From CAZMOK01 sp964567785 (GTDB lineage Bacteria; Bacteroidota; Bacteroidia; Bacteroidales; JAGOPY01), in the NCBI GenBank assembly GCA_964567785.1, contig CAZMOK010000044.1:1-23001 (forward strand): DNA of 23,001 nt, written 5' to 3'. Every line of letters starts with the position of its first letter. Position 1 is the first letter of the stretch. A program made the position numbers and the translations under genes. Below, one piece after another: positions 16,633 to 23,001 of the stretch. The notes beneath the pieces were generated by a model that was not told where the DNA came from, did no database searches, and saw only the letters and a list, made by a program, of their open reading frames with translations.

Positions 16633-18684
16633 ATGAGTCCTCGTATTCGCTCGAAAGGATGGGTGTTTCTTTTAATAGGGATCCTTGTTTTGTTTTCCTG
16701 CCGGAAGGATTTTGAAAAGATTTCCACTTCTGAATGGAAACCGGAAATTGCCCTTCCTTTCATACAGGCTGATTTTATACTTACCGACATAATAGGGACC
16801 GACACCAACCTCCATAACAACCCCGACAGCTCCTATATCTATATCTATAACCGCGATTCTGCCATAGTGCTGAACATCGACAGTATATACACACCGCCCG
16901 AAAGCATTTCCGGAGAGCGTAGTTTCTCCATCGGGGAGATCACTTTCAATGAATTCCAGGTTTCAAGGGATTTCCTTTTAAGCGACCTTATACCCTATAT
17001 AGACCAGAGTTCGGGCGACAGCCTGCTGGCGAACAACGGATACGAGGCTGTATTTCCCGAGATGCACCTTGAAATGCCCTTTTCGGTCAATATGGATCCT
17101 GTTTCAGAATTTCTTTCCCTTGAAATTTCTGAAGGAACCCTTGAACTGGCAGTGGAAAACAACCTGCCTGTAGCCCTGGAAGACATAAGCATGGAGATCT
17201 GGGATTCGGAGAACAACAGCATGCTAAGCGATCTTGAGGTCCCGTTCCTGGAAGCTGAAGGCAATCATACTGAATCCATCCCTGTTGTCAACAGGGAGAT
17301 ATCAAACCTATTTGAGATCAGGGTCTTGAGCCTCGGGAGCCCGGGCAGTGAACCGGAAAGTGTGATGATCGACCTGGAAGATGGACTTGGTTTTGAGCTG
17401 ACGGCCGGGGAGATAAAGGTCATTGCCGGGGAAGGCGCCCTGCCCGAACAGGTTGTGGTGAGCGATACCTGCATCATAAACCTGGCCCCTGACGGAGGGG
17501 AGCAACTTTTCAATATTGAAGCCTCGGAAGGAGTGATCCTTTCAACCCTCAGCACCGATCTTCTGCTGGATGTTGAGGTTGAAATCAGTCTTCCTTCTGC
17601 CTTGATGGAAGGGGAAATGCCCACAAGGATGGTGATTATAGAGAAGGGGGCCACCGCCCATGACAACTGGGGTGTTTCTGATATAAGCCTCGACCTGACA
17701 ACTGTGGATGATGAGCCCTTCAACAGGATACCGGTCATTTACAATATTACCCTTCTCCCATCTGAAGGGACTATAGTTTTTGATTCATCCCTGAAGATTA
17801 ACACCGGTATAGAGCTCAGGGAACTCGACCTGGATTTTGCCGACGGAAACCTGGGGATGCAGAACCTGGGGCTGGGTACCGGTACACTGGATTTCAATGT
17901 CAGCTTCCTGGATCAACTCCAGGGAGAAATAATCCTCGACAACCCTGAATTATCCCTGGAATACAAGAATAGTTTCGGTATCCCAATGAAAATACTGCCA
18001 CTGATAACAGGCATCAATACAGACCAAAATACGGAACAGACCCTGAATGTGGATTTTGTTACCATGGAATACCCTTCCGTTCCGGGTGAAACAGCAGCCG
18101 GCACCCTATTGTTCGACAAGAACAATTCAGCGCTTGTGGACCTGCTTGCCATACGGCCAGACCGTATTGATTACAAACTGACCGGGATCACAAACTGGAA
18201 CGGGGAGGATTATAATTTTCTCTCTTCCTCATCGGGTATCTATATTGATGCCAGACTGGAAGTGCCGATGGTCTTAAGCTCGGATAACCTCTACTTTGCG
18301 GATACGATTCTAATTGAAATGCCGGAGAACCACCCCGACATGCGCGAAGGGTACCTGCTGGCGAAAGTGAGCAACGGATTTCCATTCGACATGAAAATAA
18401 AACTCAGGGTACCGGAAAGGGAAACAGGGGAAATACTCGAAACGATTGAATTTTCAACGGCGAATTCAGCGCCGGTGGACGAAAACGGGGTGGTGACCGT
18501 GCCTAATGTATCTGAGGCTTTGGCGCCCGTGAGCGAAACGTTCTTCAGCAACATGGATAAGGCCGATGAAGCCATAATGCTCATAGAAGCAATGACTTTT
18601 GAAAACGGGACAGTTCCCGTGGCGCTCCATTCGGATTACGGGATGACCATTGCCATTGGCTTCCAGCTAGCAGTCAAACCCTAA
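16633..18684 (+). CDS. Uncharacterised large lipoprotein, all-beta, possibly surface exposed
   Basis: This 683-residue protein has a type II signal peptide: a hydrophobic stretch and the lipobox LFSC with lipidated C23. The following residues RKDFEK contain a basic-acidic patch close to the Cys, reminiscent of the export signal that sends Bacteroidetes lipoproteins to the cell surface; this is inference. The rest is acidic and rich in alternating hydrophobic residues, in keeping with several beta-sandwich domains, with no enzyme motif that I recognise. Segments such as LELAVENNLPVALEDISMEI loosely resemble LEA14/WHy-type sandwiches. The ATG at 16628 is followed at once by a stop, so 16633 is the start. 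A barrel-protein gene follows after 20 bases, suggesting that the two work together at the outer membrane. Confidence 0.75.
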   Translation: MSPRIRSKGWVFLLIGILVLFSCRKDFEKISTSEWKPEIALPFIQADFILTDIIGTDTNLHNNPDSSYIYIYNRDSAIVLNIDSIYTPPESISGERSFSIGEITFNEFQVSRDFLLSDLIPYIDQSSGDSLLANNGYEAVFPEMHLEMPFSVNMDPVSEFLSLEISEGTLELAVENNLPVALEDISMEIWDSENNSMLSDLEVPFLEAEGNHTESIPVVNREISNLFEIRVLSLGSPGSEPESVMIDLEDGLGFELTAGEIKVIAGEGALPEQVVVSDTCIINLAPDGGEQLFNIEASEGVILSTLSTDLLLDVEVEISLPSALMEGEMPTRMVIIEKGATAHDNWGVSDISLDLTTVDDEPFNRIPVIYNITLLPSEGTIVFDSSLKINTGIELRELDLDFADGNLGMQNLGLGTGTLDFNVSFLDQLQGEIILDNPELSLEYKNSFGIPMKILPLITGINTDQNTEQTLNVDFVTMEYPSVPGETAAGTLLFDKNNSALVDLLAIRPDRIDYKLTGITNWNGEDYNFLSSSSGIYIDARLEVPMVLSSDNLYFADTILIEMPENHPDMREGYLLAKVSNGFPFDMKIKLRVPERETGEILETIEFSTANSAPVDENGVVTVPNVSEALAPVSETFFSNMDKADEAIMLIEAMTFENGTVPVALHSDYGMTIAIGFQLAVKP

Positions 18685-18704
18685 AAACCAGGAAAAGCAT
18701 CCGG

Positions 18705-20033
18705 ATGAAAAAGTTTTTCATAATTGCAGCAACAGTTTTTTCAGCTTTCCTACTGAAGGCGCAATCGGGTTATATGTCCCACGGCTTTGACATGATACCT
18801 CAAAGCAGCTATACGAACCCGGCTTATATTTCCGATAGCAACACTGTGGTGGGTTTTCCTCTTCTGTCATCTCATTCAGCAAGCATTTACAGCACGGGGT
18901 TCACATTCAGCGATCTTTTCGATGAACACAGCGGTAGCGATTCCCTCTACCTCAACCTGGGGAATGTTGTGGGCGAGCCGGGCGGTCTGAATTACCTGAC
19001 AGGGGCCGTTAACAACGACCTCCTGCACCTGGGCTTCAAGATCAAAAGAAGTTATCTGAATACGGGCATAAGGCATAGGATGCTGGTGAGGGGCTTTTAT
19101 GTGAATGACCTGGTTGAGTTGATGTGGTACGGGAACTCCACCTCAAAAAACAGGGAAATCGACATCAGCCGGAGCAACCTGTATGCCGACCATTTCGTGT
19201 CGTATTACCTGGGGCTGGCATTCCCGGTGGGCAACAGGGTTTCGATAGGGGCCAGGGTGAATGTGAACAGGGGCATGGCCAATATCAGCACAGTTTACAA
19301 TGACACAAAACTGCTCACCGAAGAGAACCAGGCAAGCGCCTATGCCCTCTACGCAGAGACTAAATTCCTGGTGAATACATCAGGTCTCAGCAGGGATTCA
19401 ACTGACGGCAGTTTCAACCCGTTTTCCTATTATTACAATTACAGGAATTTCGGTGTTTCTCTTGACCTTGGGGCTGACATCAGGATTACCGAAAGAGTAA
19501 GCATAAATGTAAGCTTCCTTGATTTCGGGTATATCAACTGGAAATCTGGTTTGAAGAGCTATGAGAACAAGTATGACACGATCCGGTTTGAAGGTATTTA
19601 TGTAGATGAGGAGGTGACTGATAACGGGATCATGTCGACTTACATCGACAGCCTGGAGGCAATTGCGGAGGTAAGGGAACTATCCGAACCTTACCGCAGC
19701 GATTTTCCTGCAAGGCTGATTGTAGGAGCAGAATATTATAGCCTCGACCGGATGGACCGGATTGGCTTTCTTTTTTCCGGCAGGTTCATGGAAGACTATT
19801 TCGAGCCTTCCTTTTCACTTTCATACGACAAAACACTAGCCTATTACTTTGCCTTTAAGGTGGCTTACACCTACCATCGCTTTGCACCGTTTAACCTTGG
19901 GGCAGGCGTAGTATTCAATTTAGGGCCGCTGCAGCTATATTTACTGAGCGACAATGTGCTTTCGGTTATCAACTACAGAAGCCAGAGATACGTGAACTTT
20001 CACTGCGGGATCAATTTTGTGGTTGGGGAATAG
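18705..20033 (+). CDS. DUF5723-type outer membrane beta-barrel protein
   Basis: This 442-residue protein has a signal peptide (about 1-19, ending LLKAQ). A conserved start follows (YMSHGFDMIPQSSYTNPAYI, then FPLLSSHSASIYSTGFTFSDLF) that I recognise from the DUF5723 family of Bacteroidetes. The remainder alternates polar and hydrophobic residues with many Tyr and Gly, as in outer membrane barrels (GLAFPVGNRVSIGARVNVNR, FGVSLDLGADIRITERVSIN, FNLGAGVVFNLGPLQLYLLS). The family is related in style to PorV/PorP-type barrels, but its function is unknown. It is co-oriented with the lipoprotein gene 20 bases upstream and is probably in the same transcript. Terminator-like hairpins follow the gene. Confidence 0.75.
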   Translation: MKKFFIIAATVFSAFLLKAQSGYMSHGFDMIPQSSYTNPAYISDSNTVVGFPLLSSHSASIYSTGFTFSDLFDEHSGSDSLYLNLGNVVGEPGGLNYLTGAVNNDLLHLGFKIKRSYLNTGIRHRMLVRGFYVNDLVELMWYGNSTSKNREIDISRSNLYADHFVSYYLGLAFPVGNRVSIGARVNVNRGMANISTVYNDTKLLTEENQASAYALYAETKFLVNTSGLSRDSTDGSFNPFSYYYNYRNFGVSLDLGADIRITERVSINVSFLDFGYINWKSGLKSYENKYDTIRFEGIYVDEEVTDNGIMSTYIDSLEAIAEVRELSEPYRSDFPARLIVGAEYYSLDRMDRIGFLFSGRFMEDYFEPSFSLSYDKTLAYYFAFKVAYTYHRFAPFNLGAGVVFNLGPLQLYLLSDNVLSVINYRSQRYVNFHCGINFVVGE

Positions 20034-20040
20034 GTCAGTG

Positions 20041-20067
20041 TTGAGATCTGAGATCTGAGAGTTGAGA
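20041..20067. repeat. Short GAGATCT-type repeats
   Basis: TTGAGATCT, GAGATCT, GAGAG and TTGAGA follow each other directly after the stop of the DUF5723 gene. This is a low-complexity purine-rich stretch of imperfect 7-base units. No function is apparent. Confidence 0.6.
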
Positions 20068-20081
20068 TGGAGCGAAGTGGA

Positions 20082-20107
20082 ATCCCGTGAACGGAGAGAA
20101 ACGGGAT
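20082..20107 (+). terminator. Weak hairpin downstream of the DUF5723 gene
   Basis: ATCCCGT (20082-20088) pairs with ACGGGAT (20101-20107) around a 12-base loop. A T-rich stretch follows (GATTTGTGATTTTTC). It could end the + strand lipoprotein/DUF5723 operon, but the loop is long and the T run does not start directly at the stem. Confidence 0.35.
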
Positions 20108-20127
20108 GATTTGTGATTTTTCATTTT

Positions 20128-20159
20128 AAAAAAACCCGGACTGCAGGCAGCCCGGGTTT
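20128..20159 (-). terminator. Rho-independent terminator of the beta-propeller gene
   Basis: AAACCCGG (20132-20139) pairs with CCGGGTTT (20152-20159), with an inner CTGC/GCAG that may pair further. On the minus strand the stem is followed by seven T (20134-20128), the classical arrangement. It lies about 22 bases beyond the stop codon of the minus-strand gene ending at 20182. It may also act weakly on + strand transcripts. Confidence 0.75.
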
Positions 20160-20181
20160 GAAGTGAATATTTTGGTGTAAT

Positions 20182-20729
20182 TTACATAATAGTTCCTTTG
20201 GAAATGTCGCTGAAGGGATCGTCAATAATGATTATTGAGTCACCTTCTATTGGTTCAGATACGCCTGTGTCGGTATCGAGTACATAGGCACTTGCCTCAT
20301 TATCACCAGAGGGTTCTATTGCATAAAGTAAACCCTCACTTCCGTATGCTATCTGAGTCCCATCAGCCAATGTCAGGGATATTGTTGAATAGGTATCTGT
20401 AACCATTTCCCATGTAATCATTTCAGTTGTGCCGTCCCCTACATTGCCAACAATATACATATAGTCGCCATCGGGATTAATTGCAATATCAGTTACTTCA
20501 ACGGAGCTTGGTATAGTGCTGATAATGTTGTTACTTATGATCTGCCAGTTACTGTCGAAGGTTACCAGGTGGATGGTGTTGGCATCGGCATCCACGTAGT
20601 AATACCCGTTGTCATAGAAATCGGCGCTCTTCACCGTTCCAACATATTCCTCACCCGAACCACCAACATATTCTGTGAGGATGAGTTCGGATTCAGATTT
20701 GCCGTTCGCAACATCAAGCAGCCATAACC
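20182..20729 (-). CDS. Beta-propeller-like protein, C-terminal part, N-terminus lost in assembly gap
   Basis: About 182 codons remain, beginning with LWLLDVANG at the gap edge and ending GTIM. The sequence has propeller-like blades: VKSADFYDNGYYYVDADANT, VTDIAINPDGDYMYIVGNVG and GSEGLLYAIEPSGDNEASAY each show the pattern of a strand, a turn with Asp/Gly and a Tyr-rich strand. I do not recognise a specific family, and no T9SS tail is visible at the C-terminus. The reading frame stays open through the N run and beyond it, but the part beyond (34 residues ending TWTRTRDL) is a translation of the tRNA antisense strand, not protein. The real start is missing. Base composition is close to that of the genes on the left. 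Confidence 0.7.
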
Positions 20730-20829
20730 NNNNNNNNNNNNNNNNNNNNNNNNNNNNNNNNNNNNNNNNNNNNNNNNNNNNNNNNNNNNNNNNNNNNNNN
20801 NNNNNNNNNNNNNNNNNNNNNNNNNNNNN
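20730..20829. other. Assembly gap of exactly 100 N
   Basis: The round length indicates a scaffolding placeholder, so the true distance is unknown. It removes the start of the minus-strand beta-propeller-like gene and the 5' part of a + strand tRNA. Linkage across it rests on scaffolding only. Confidence 0.97.
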
Positions 20830-20863
20830 TAGGTCCCTGGTTCGAGTCCAGGTTGGGGAGCCA
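20830..20863 (+). tRNA. tRNA 3' end, probably tRNA-Asn, truncated by gap
   Basis: The T arm is complete: CCTGG, the loop TTCGAGT, then CCAGG. It is followed by the acceptor 3' strand TTGGGGA, discriminator G and an encoded CCA (20861-20863). The bases before the T arm (TAGGTC) fit the end of the anticodon stem and a five-base variable loop. The discriminator G, the implied 5' strand TCCCCAA and the TAGGTC junction resemble bacterial tRNA-Asn. The anticodon is inside the gap, so the identity is a reasoned guess, while the tRNA assignment itself is firm. Confidence 0.9.
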
Positions 20864-20868
20864 ATCTT

Positions 20869-20905
20869 GACTCTCCTGGTTTTCAGGCCGGGAGAGTCTT
20901 TTTTT
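20869..20905 (+). terminator. Strong Rho-independent terminator after the tRNA
   Basis: GACTCTCC (20869-20876) pairs perfectly with GGAGAGTC (20891-20898), and seven T follow at 20899-20905. It begins five bases after the tRNA CCA, so it very likely ends the tRNA transcript. Confidence 0.9.
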
Positions 20906-21198
20906 GACCTTTCGTATCCCTTGTCAGACAAGGATTAGCTCATTTTCGTAAGCTTCAAAAAAAATTTAGATACTTGGTTTTCTCAAAATCGGGAATTATC
21001 CAAATTTTTCATTGGAAATTTTCACAACTAGTTGACGGAAAGTCTTTTGGCTGTAGTTTGAGTCAAGGACGGGGTTGGATTTAGATAATTGATTTGTAAT
21101 CGGAATTGGAATAATAGACTAAATTCAGTTTTGAATAATTTATTACCTCCCTTTCATAATATTCAATTTTTTTTATATTTACAACAATACATTCAAAT
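20906..21198. other. AT-rich spacer upstream of the FG-GAP-like gene
   Basis: There is no reading frame of note. A short palindrome CCTTGTCAGACAAGG lies near 20918-20933. A weak promoter candidate is TTG at 21032-21034, then 19 bases, then TAGTTTG at 21054-21060. It is one base short of the TAnnTTTG consensus and would give a long leader of about 130 bases. An alternative -7, TATATTTA at about 21173, is nearer the start but lacks a TTG partner. Confidence 0.35.
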
Positions 21199-22644
21199 AT
21201 GATTAACCAAATCTTTGCTAAACGCGGTGTATTGTTAATTTCATTAATTGTAGTTTTATTATCCACATCCTCAATTGCTCAAGAGTATACACTTCCCTAC
21301 ATCATTAAAGATATTGCTCTATGTGATATGGATTTGGACGGGAATAATGATATTATAATAAGTATATGGTCAACAGATACAATACCGGATACAGTATACT
21401 TTTATTATGGTATTGGTGAGGGTAACTTTAGTTTGGATGCTATTCAACGAGAAAATGGATTATTTATTTTTTGTAAGGATATTGATGGAGACTCCTTACG
21501 TGATATCATAACAAGAGATGCAAATAACATTTTATCTATTAAAAACTATGGTGCCAGAACTTACGGACCGGAAGTAGCACTTTATCCAGCTACCAATCAT
21601 AATATGCAAATCAAATATGTTGCCGATATGAATAACGATGGCTTAAATGATTTGGGTTATACCAGCGGGAACAACACAGCATATTGGGGAATTCTTAAGA
21701 ATAATGATAGTCTGAATTTTGAAAACATAAATCTGTTCGATGGAGGTATAGGACCAGTACCAACACAATTTATTGGATACATGAACGGTGATGATCTTCT
21801 CGATATTAATACTACATTTCCTGAGATCGGAACATATGCATTATTGAACCAGGGTAACTTTAATTTTTCTTCTCGTGAATTAGATACATTACCCATTCAG
21901 TATAAACCTATATTGAATATTGATACTGTTTTTCCTCAAGATGTTATGTTATTTAGAGGTCAATCTGAAGAAATAAGGCTATTGGATAATTTTCAGCTAA
22001 GAGACAGCTTGTTTTTGGAAAATGCTGTTCGACTCGAAGATATCAATGATTATAACCAGGATGGTTTTGATGATTATTGTTATACCCGCTGCTGGTTTGG
22101 TTATTGCACGGATTCAATATATATCAGAATCAATAATCAGGATTGGGGATTTTATCATAATCAGCACTATTATGTGGATCCAATGTGGACGATGTTTTTT
22201 GTCAGATCTGCGGATTTGAATGGGGACAATTATCCTGACCTGGTTCTATCAGGCTATAATGACAGAAGACAATTTAAGATCCTTTGGAACGATGGAACGG
22301 GAAGTTTTTCCTACATTAATCCTGTGGCTATCTCTGAGCAAACATCCCTGACATCGAGTATAAATATTTCTGTTTTTCCTAATCCATTCAGAAATTCAAT
22401 AAATATCGAAATAAAAATAAAGGACTTATCTTATTTACAAAATAGTGGTCAAGTGGAAATTTTGGATTTTATGGGAAAATCTATAATTACTTATCCAATT
22501 TCATTTAATCAGAACGATGAAAAAACTGTAGTTGCATGGGATGGACATAGTTCCAAAGGTTCGATAAGTGCTCCAGGGATATATTTCGTGAAATTTCACT
22601 TACAAGGATTTGGTTGTAGAACGTTGAAAGTCATTAAATTATAA
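21199..22644 (+). CDS. Secreted FG-GAP/VCBS-like repeat protein with T9SS type A sorting domain
   Basis: This 481-residue protein has a signal peptide of about 28 residues, ending SSIAQ. It contains at least five Asp-rich calcium-binding-like loops typical of FG-GAP/VCBS propeller blades: DMDLDGNNDIII, DIDGDSLRDIIT, DMNNDGLNDLGY, DYNQDGFDDYCY and DLNGDNYPDLVL. The last 90 or so residues (VFPNPFRNSINIEI, then PGIYFVKFHLQ and KVIKL) are a T9SS type A tail, so it should be exported and placed on the surface. The binding target is unknown. Sampled lines of this gene are near 27-45 per cent GC, visibly lower than genes left of the gap, and codons end mostly in A or T. A further signal-peptide gene follows after 29 bases. 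Confidence 0.85.
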   Translation: MINQIFAKRGVLLISLIVVLLSTSSIAQEYTLPYIIKDIALCDMDLDGNNDIIISIWSTDTIPDTVYFYYGIGEGNFSLDAIQRENGLFIFCKDIDGDSLRDIITRDANNILSIKNYGARTYGPEVALYPATNHNMQIKYVADMNNDGLNDLGYTSGNNTAYWGILKNNDSLNFENINLFDGGIGPVPTQFIGYMNGDDLLDINTTFPEIGTYALLNQGNFNFSSRELDTLPIQYKPILNIDTVFPQDVMLFRGQSEEIRLLDNFQLRDSLFLENAVRLEDINDYNQDGFDDYCYTRCWFGYCTDSIYIRINNQDWGFYHNQHYYVDPMWTMFFVRSADLNGDNYPDLVLSGYNDRRQFKILWNDGTGSFSYINPVAISEQTSLTSSINISVFPNPFRNSINIEIKIKDLSYLQNSGQVEILDFMGKSIITYPISFNQNDEKTVVAWDGHSSKGSISAPGIYFVKFHLQGFGCRTLKVIKL

Positions 22645-22673
22645 CGTAAAATATTTATTATGTTAAGTCAAAG

Positions 22674-23001
22674 ATGTTAATATTCGTAATTGGGCTCACT
22701 CTTCTTACCACATCAATTGGACTAGCCCAGGTTACAAAGCAAAATGCAATCGATACTGTATTGATGAATATTTGCGGTCTTGACACAACCAATTTCAATG
22801 TTTTTATGGAACCTAATGTCTTTAATGATGATTGGTTTTTTCTGAATCTTACTGACTCACTTCAGAATCCTTACAACTATTCATGGTGTTTTTTTATTGA
22901 TGAAAATCCAAATTATCATTGGAGTCATGACTGCAGTTACCTCTTTTTGGATACAATATCAGGTTCATATTCGAGAATCTCACATCATTTCTATCCATAT
23001 A
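22674..23001 (+). CDS. N-terminal part of a secreted protein, cut by window end
   Basis: Translation from the ATG at 22674 stays open to the last base (109 codons). It starts MLIFVIGLTLLTTSIGLAQV, a clear signal peptide with cleavage likely near LAQ. The mature part is rich in aromatic residues, Asn and Asp (NDDWFFLNLTDSL, then NYSWCFFIDENPNYHWSHDC). I do not recognise the family with confidence; such Trp/Phe/Asp-rich starts occur in large Bacteroidetes surface proteins. The ATG at 22661 is in another frame and stops after six codons. It shares the AT-rich composition and orientation of the gene 29 bases upstream, so the two probably form one operon. Confidence 0.7.
   Translation, partial: MLIFVIGLTLLTTSIGLAQVTKQNAIDTVLMNICGLDTTNFNVFMEPNVFNDDWFFLNLTDSLQNPYNYSWCFFIDENPNYHWSHDCSYLFLDTISGSYSRISHHFYPY

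Noticed and set aside
20631..20938. Other reading frames crossing the N run on both strands
   Set aside because: They exist only because N codons are read through; they overlap the tRNA and the propeller gene remnant.

Overview
The window looks like a piece of a Bacteroidota (Bacteroidetes) chromosome, probably a draft or metagenome-derived scaffold, since it holds a run of exactly 100 N at 20730-20829. The lineage call rests on four things: several type IX secretion system (T9SS) sorting domains, a PorP/SprF protein beside a gliding-type C-terminal domain protein, start codons without Shine-Dalgarno sequences, and one good match to the Bacteroidetes -7 promoter motif (TAnnTTTG).

Layout. 1-357 is non-coding: an 11-bp tandem repeat at the left edge, a minus-strand terminator-like hairpin, and an array of palindromic repeats. 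358-2370 encodes a glycogen branching enzyme (glgB). Its two flanks are made of related palindromic repeats in opposite orientation (227-316 and 2387-2520). On the minus strand, a Gly-rich beta-helix surface protein with a T9SS tail (5700-3046) is followed after 33 bases by dihydrofolate reductase (folA, 3012-2521).

5919-16471 is the core of the window, a tight three-gene + strand cluster with gaps of 9 and 5 bases. The first gene encodes a 2380-residue secreted adhesin built from three units that repeat at exactly 560 residues, followed by PKD, SprB-like and two consecutive T9SS tails (type B, then type A). The second encodes a PorE-like protein (TPR, PD40, regulatory-like and OmpA domains) with an extra C-terminal domain resembling a retropepsin-type aspartic protease whose active-site motif is altered. 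The third encodes a PorP/SprF outer membrane protein. Known SprB/SprF biology suggests a dedicated export and anchoring cassette: SprF for export, OmpA for peptidoglycan attachment, adhesin as cargo.

16633-20033 holds a lipoprotein and a DUF5723-type outer membrane barrel, probably one operon from its own promoter near 16564. After paired terminator-like hairpins come the 3' part of a beta-propeller-like gene (minus strand) that runs into the gap, then the 3' end of a tRNA (probably Asn) with a strong terminator.

Beyond the tRNA the DNA becomes much more AT-rich. It carries an FG-GAP/VCBS-like secreted protein with a T9SS tail and the start of another secreted protein cut by the window end. 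The composition change next to a tRNA 3' end suggests an acquired segment, but the assembly gap means a scaffolding error cannot be excluded.
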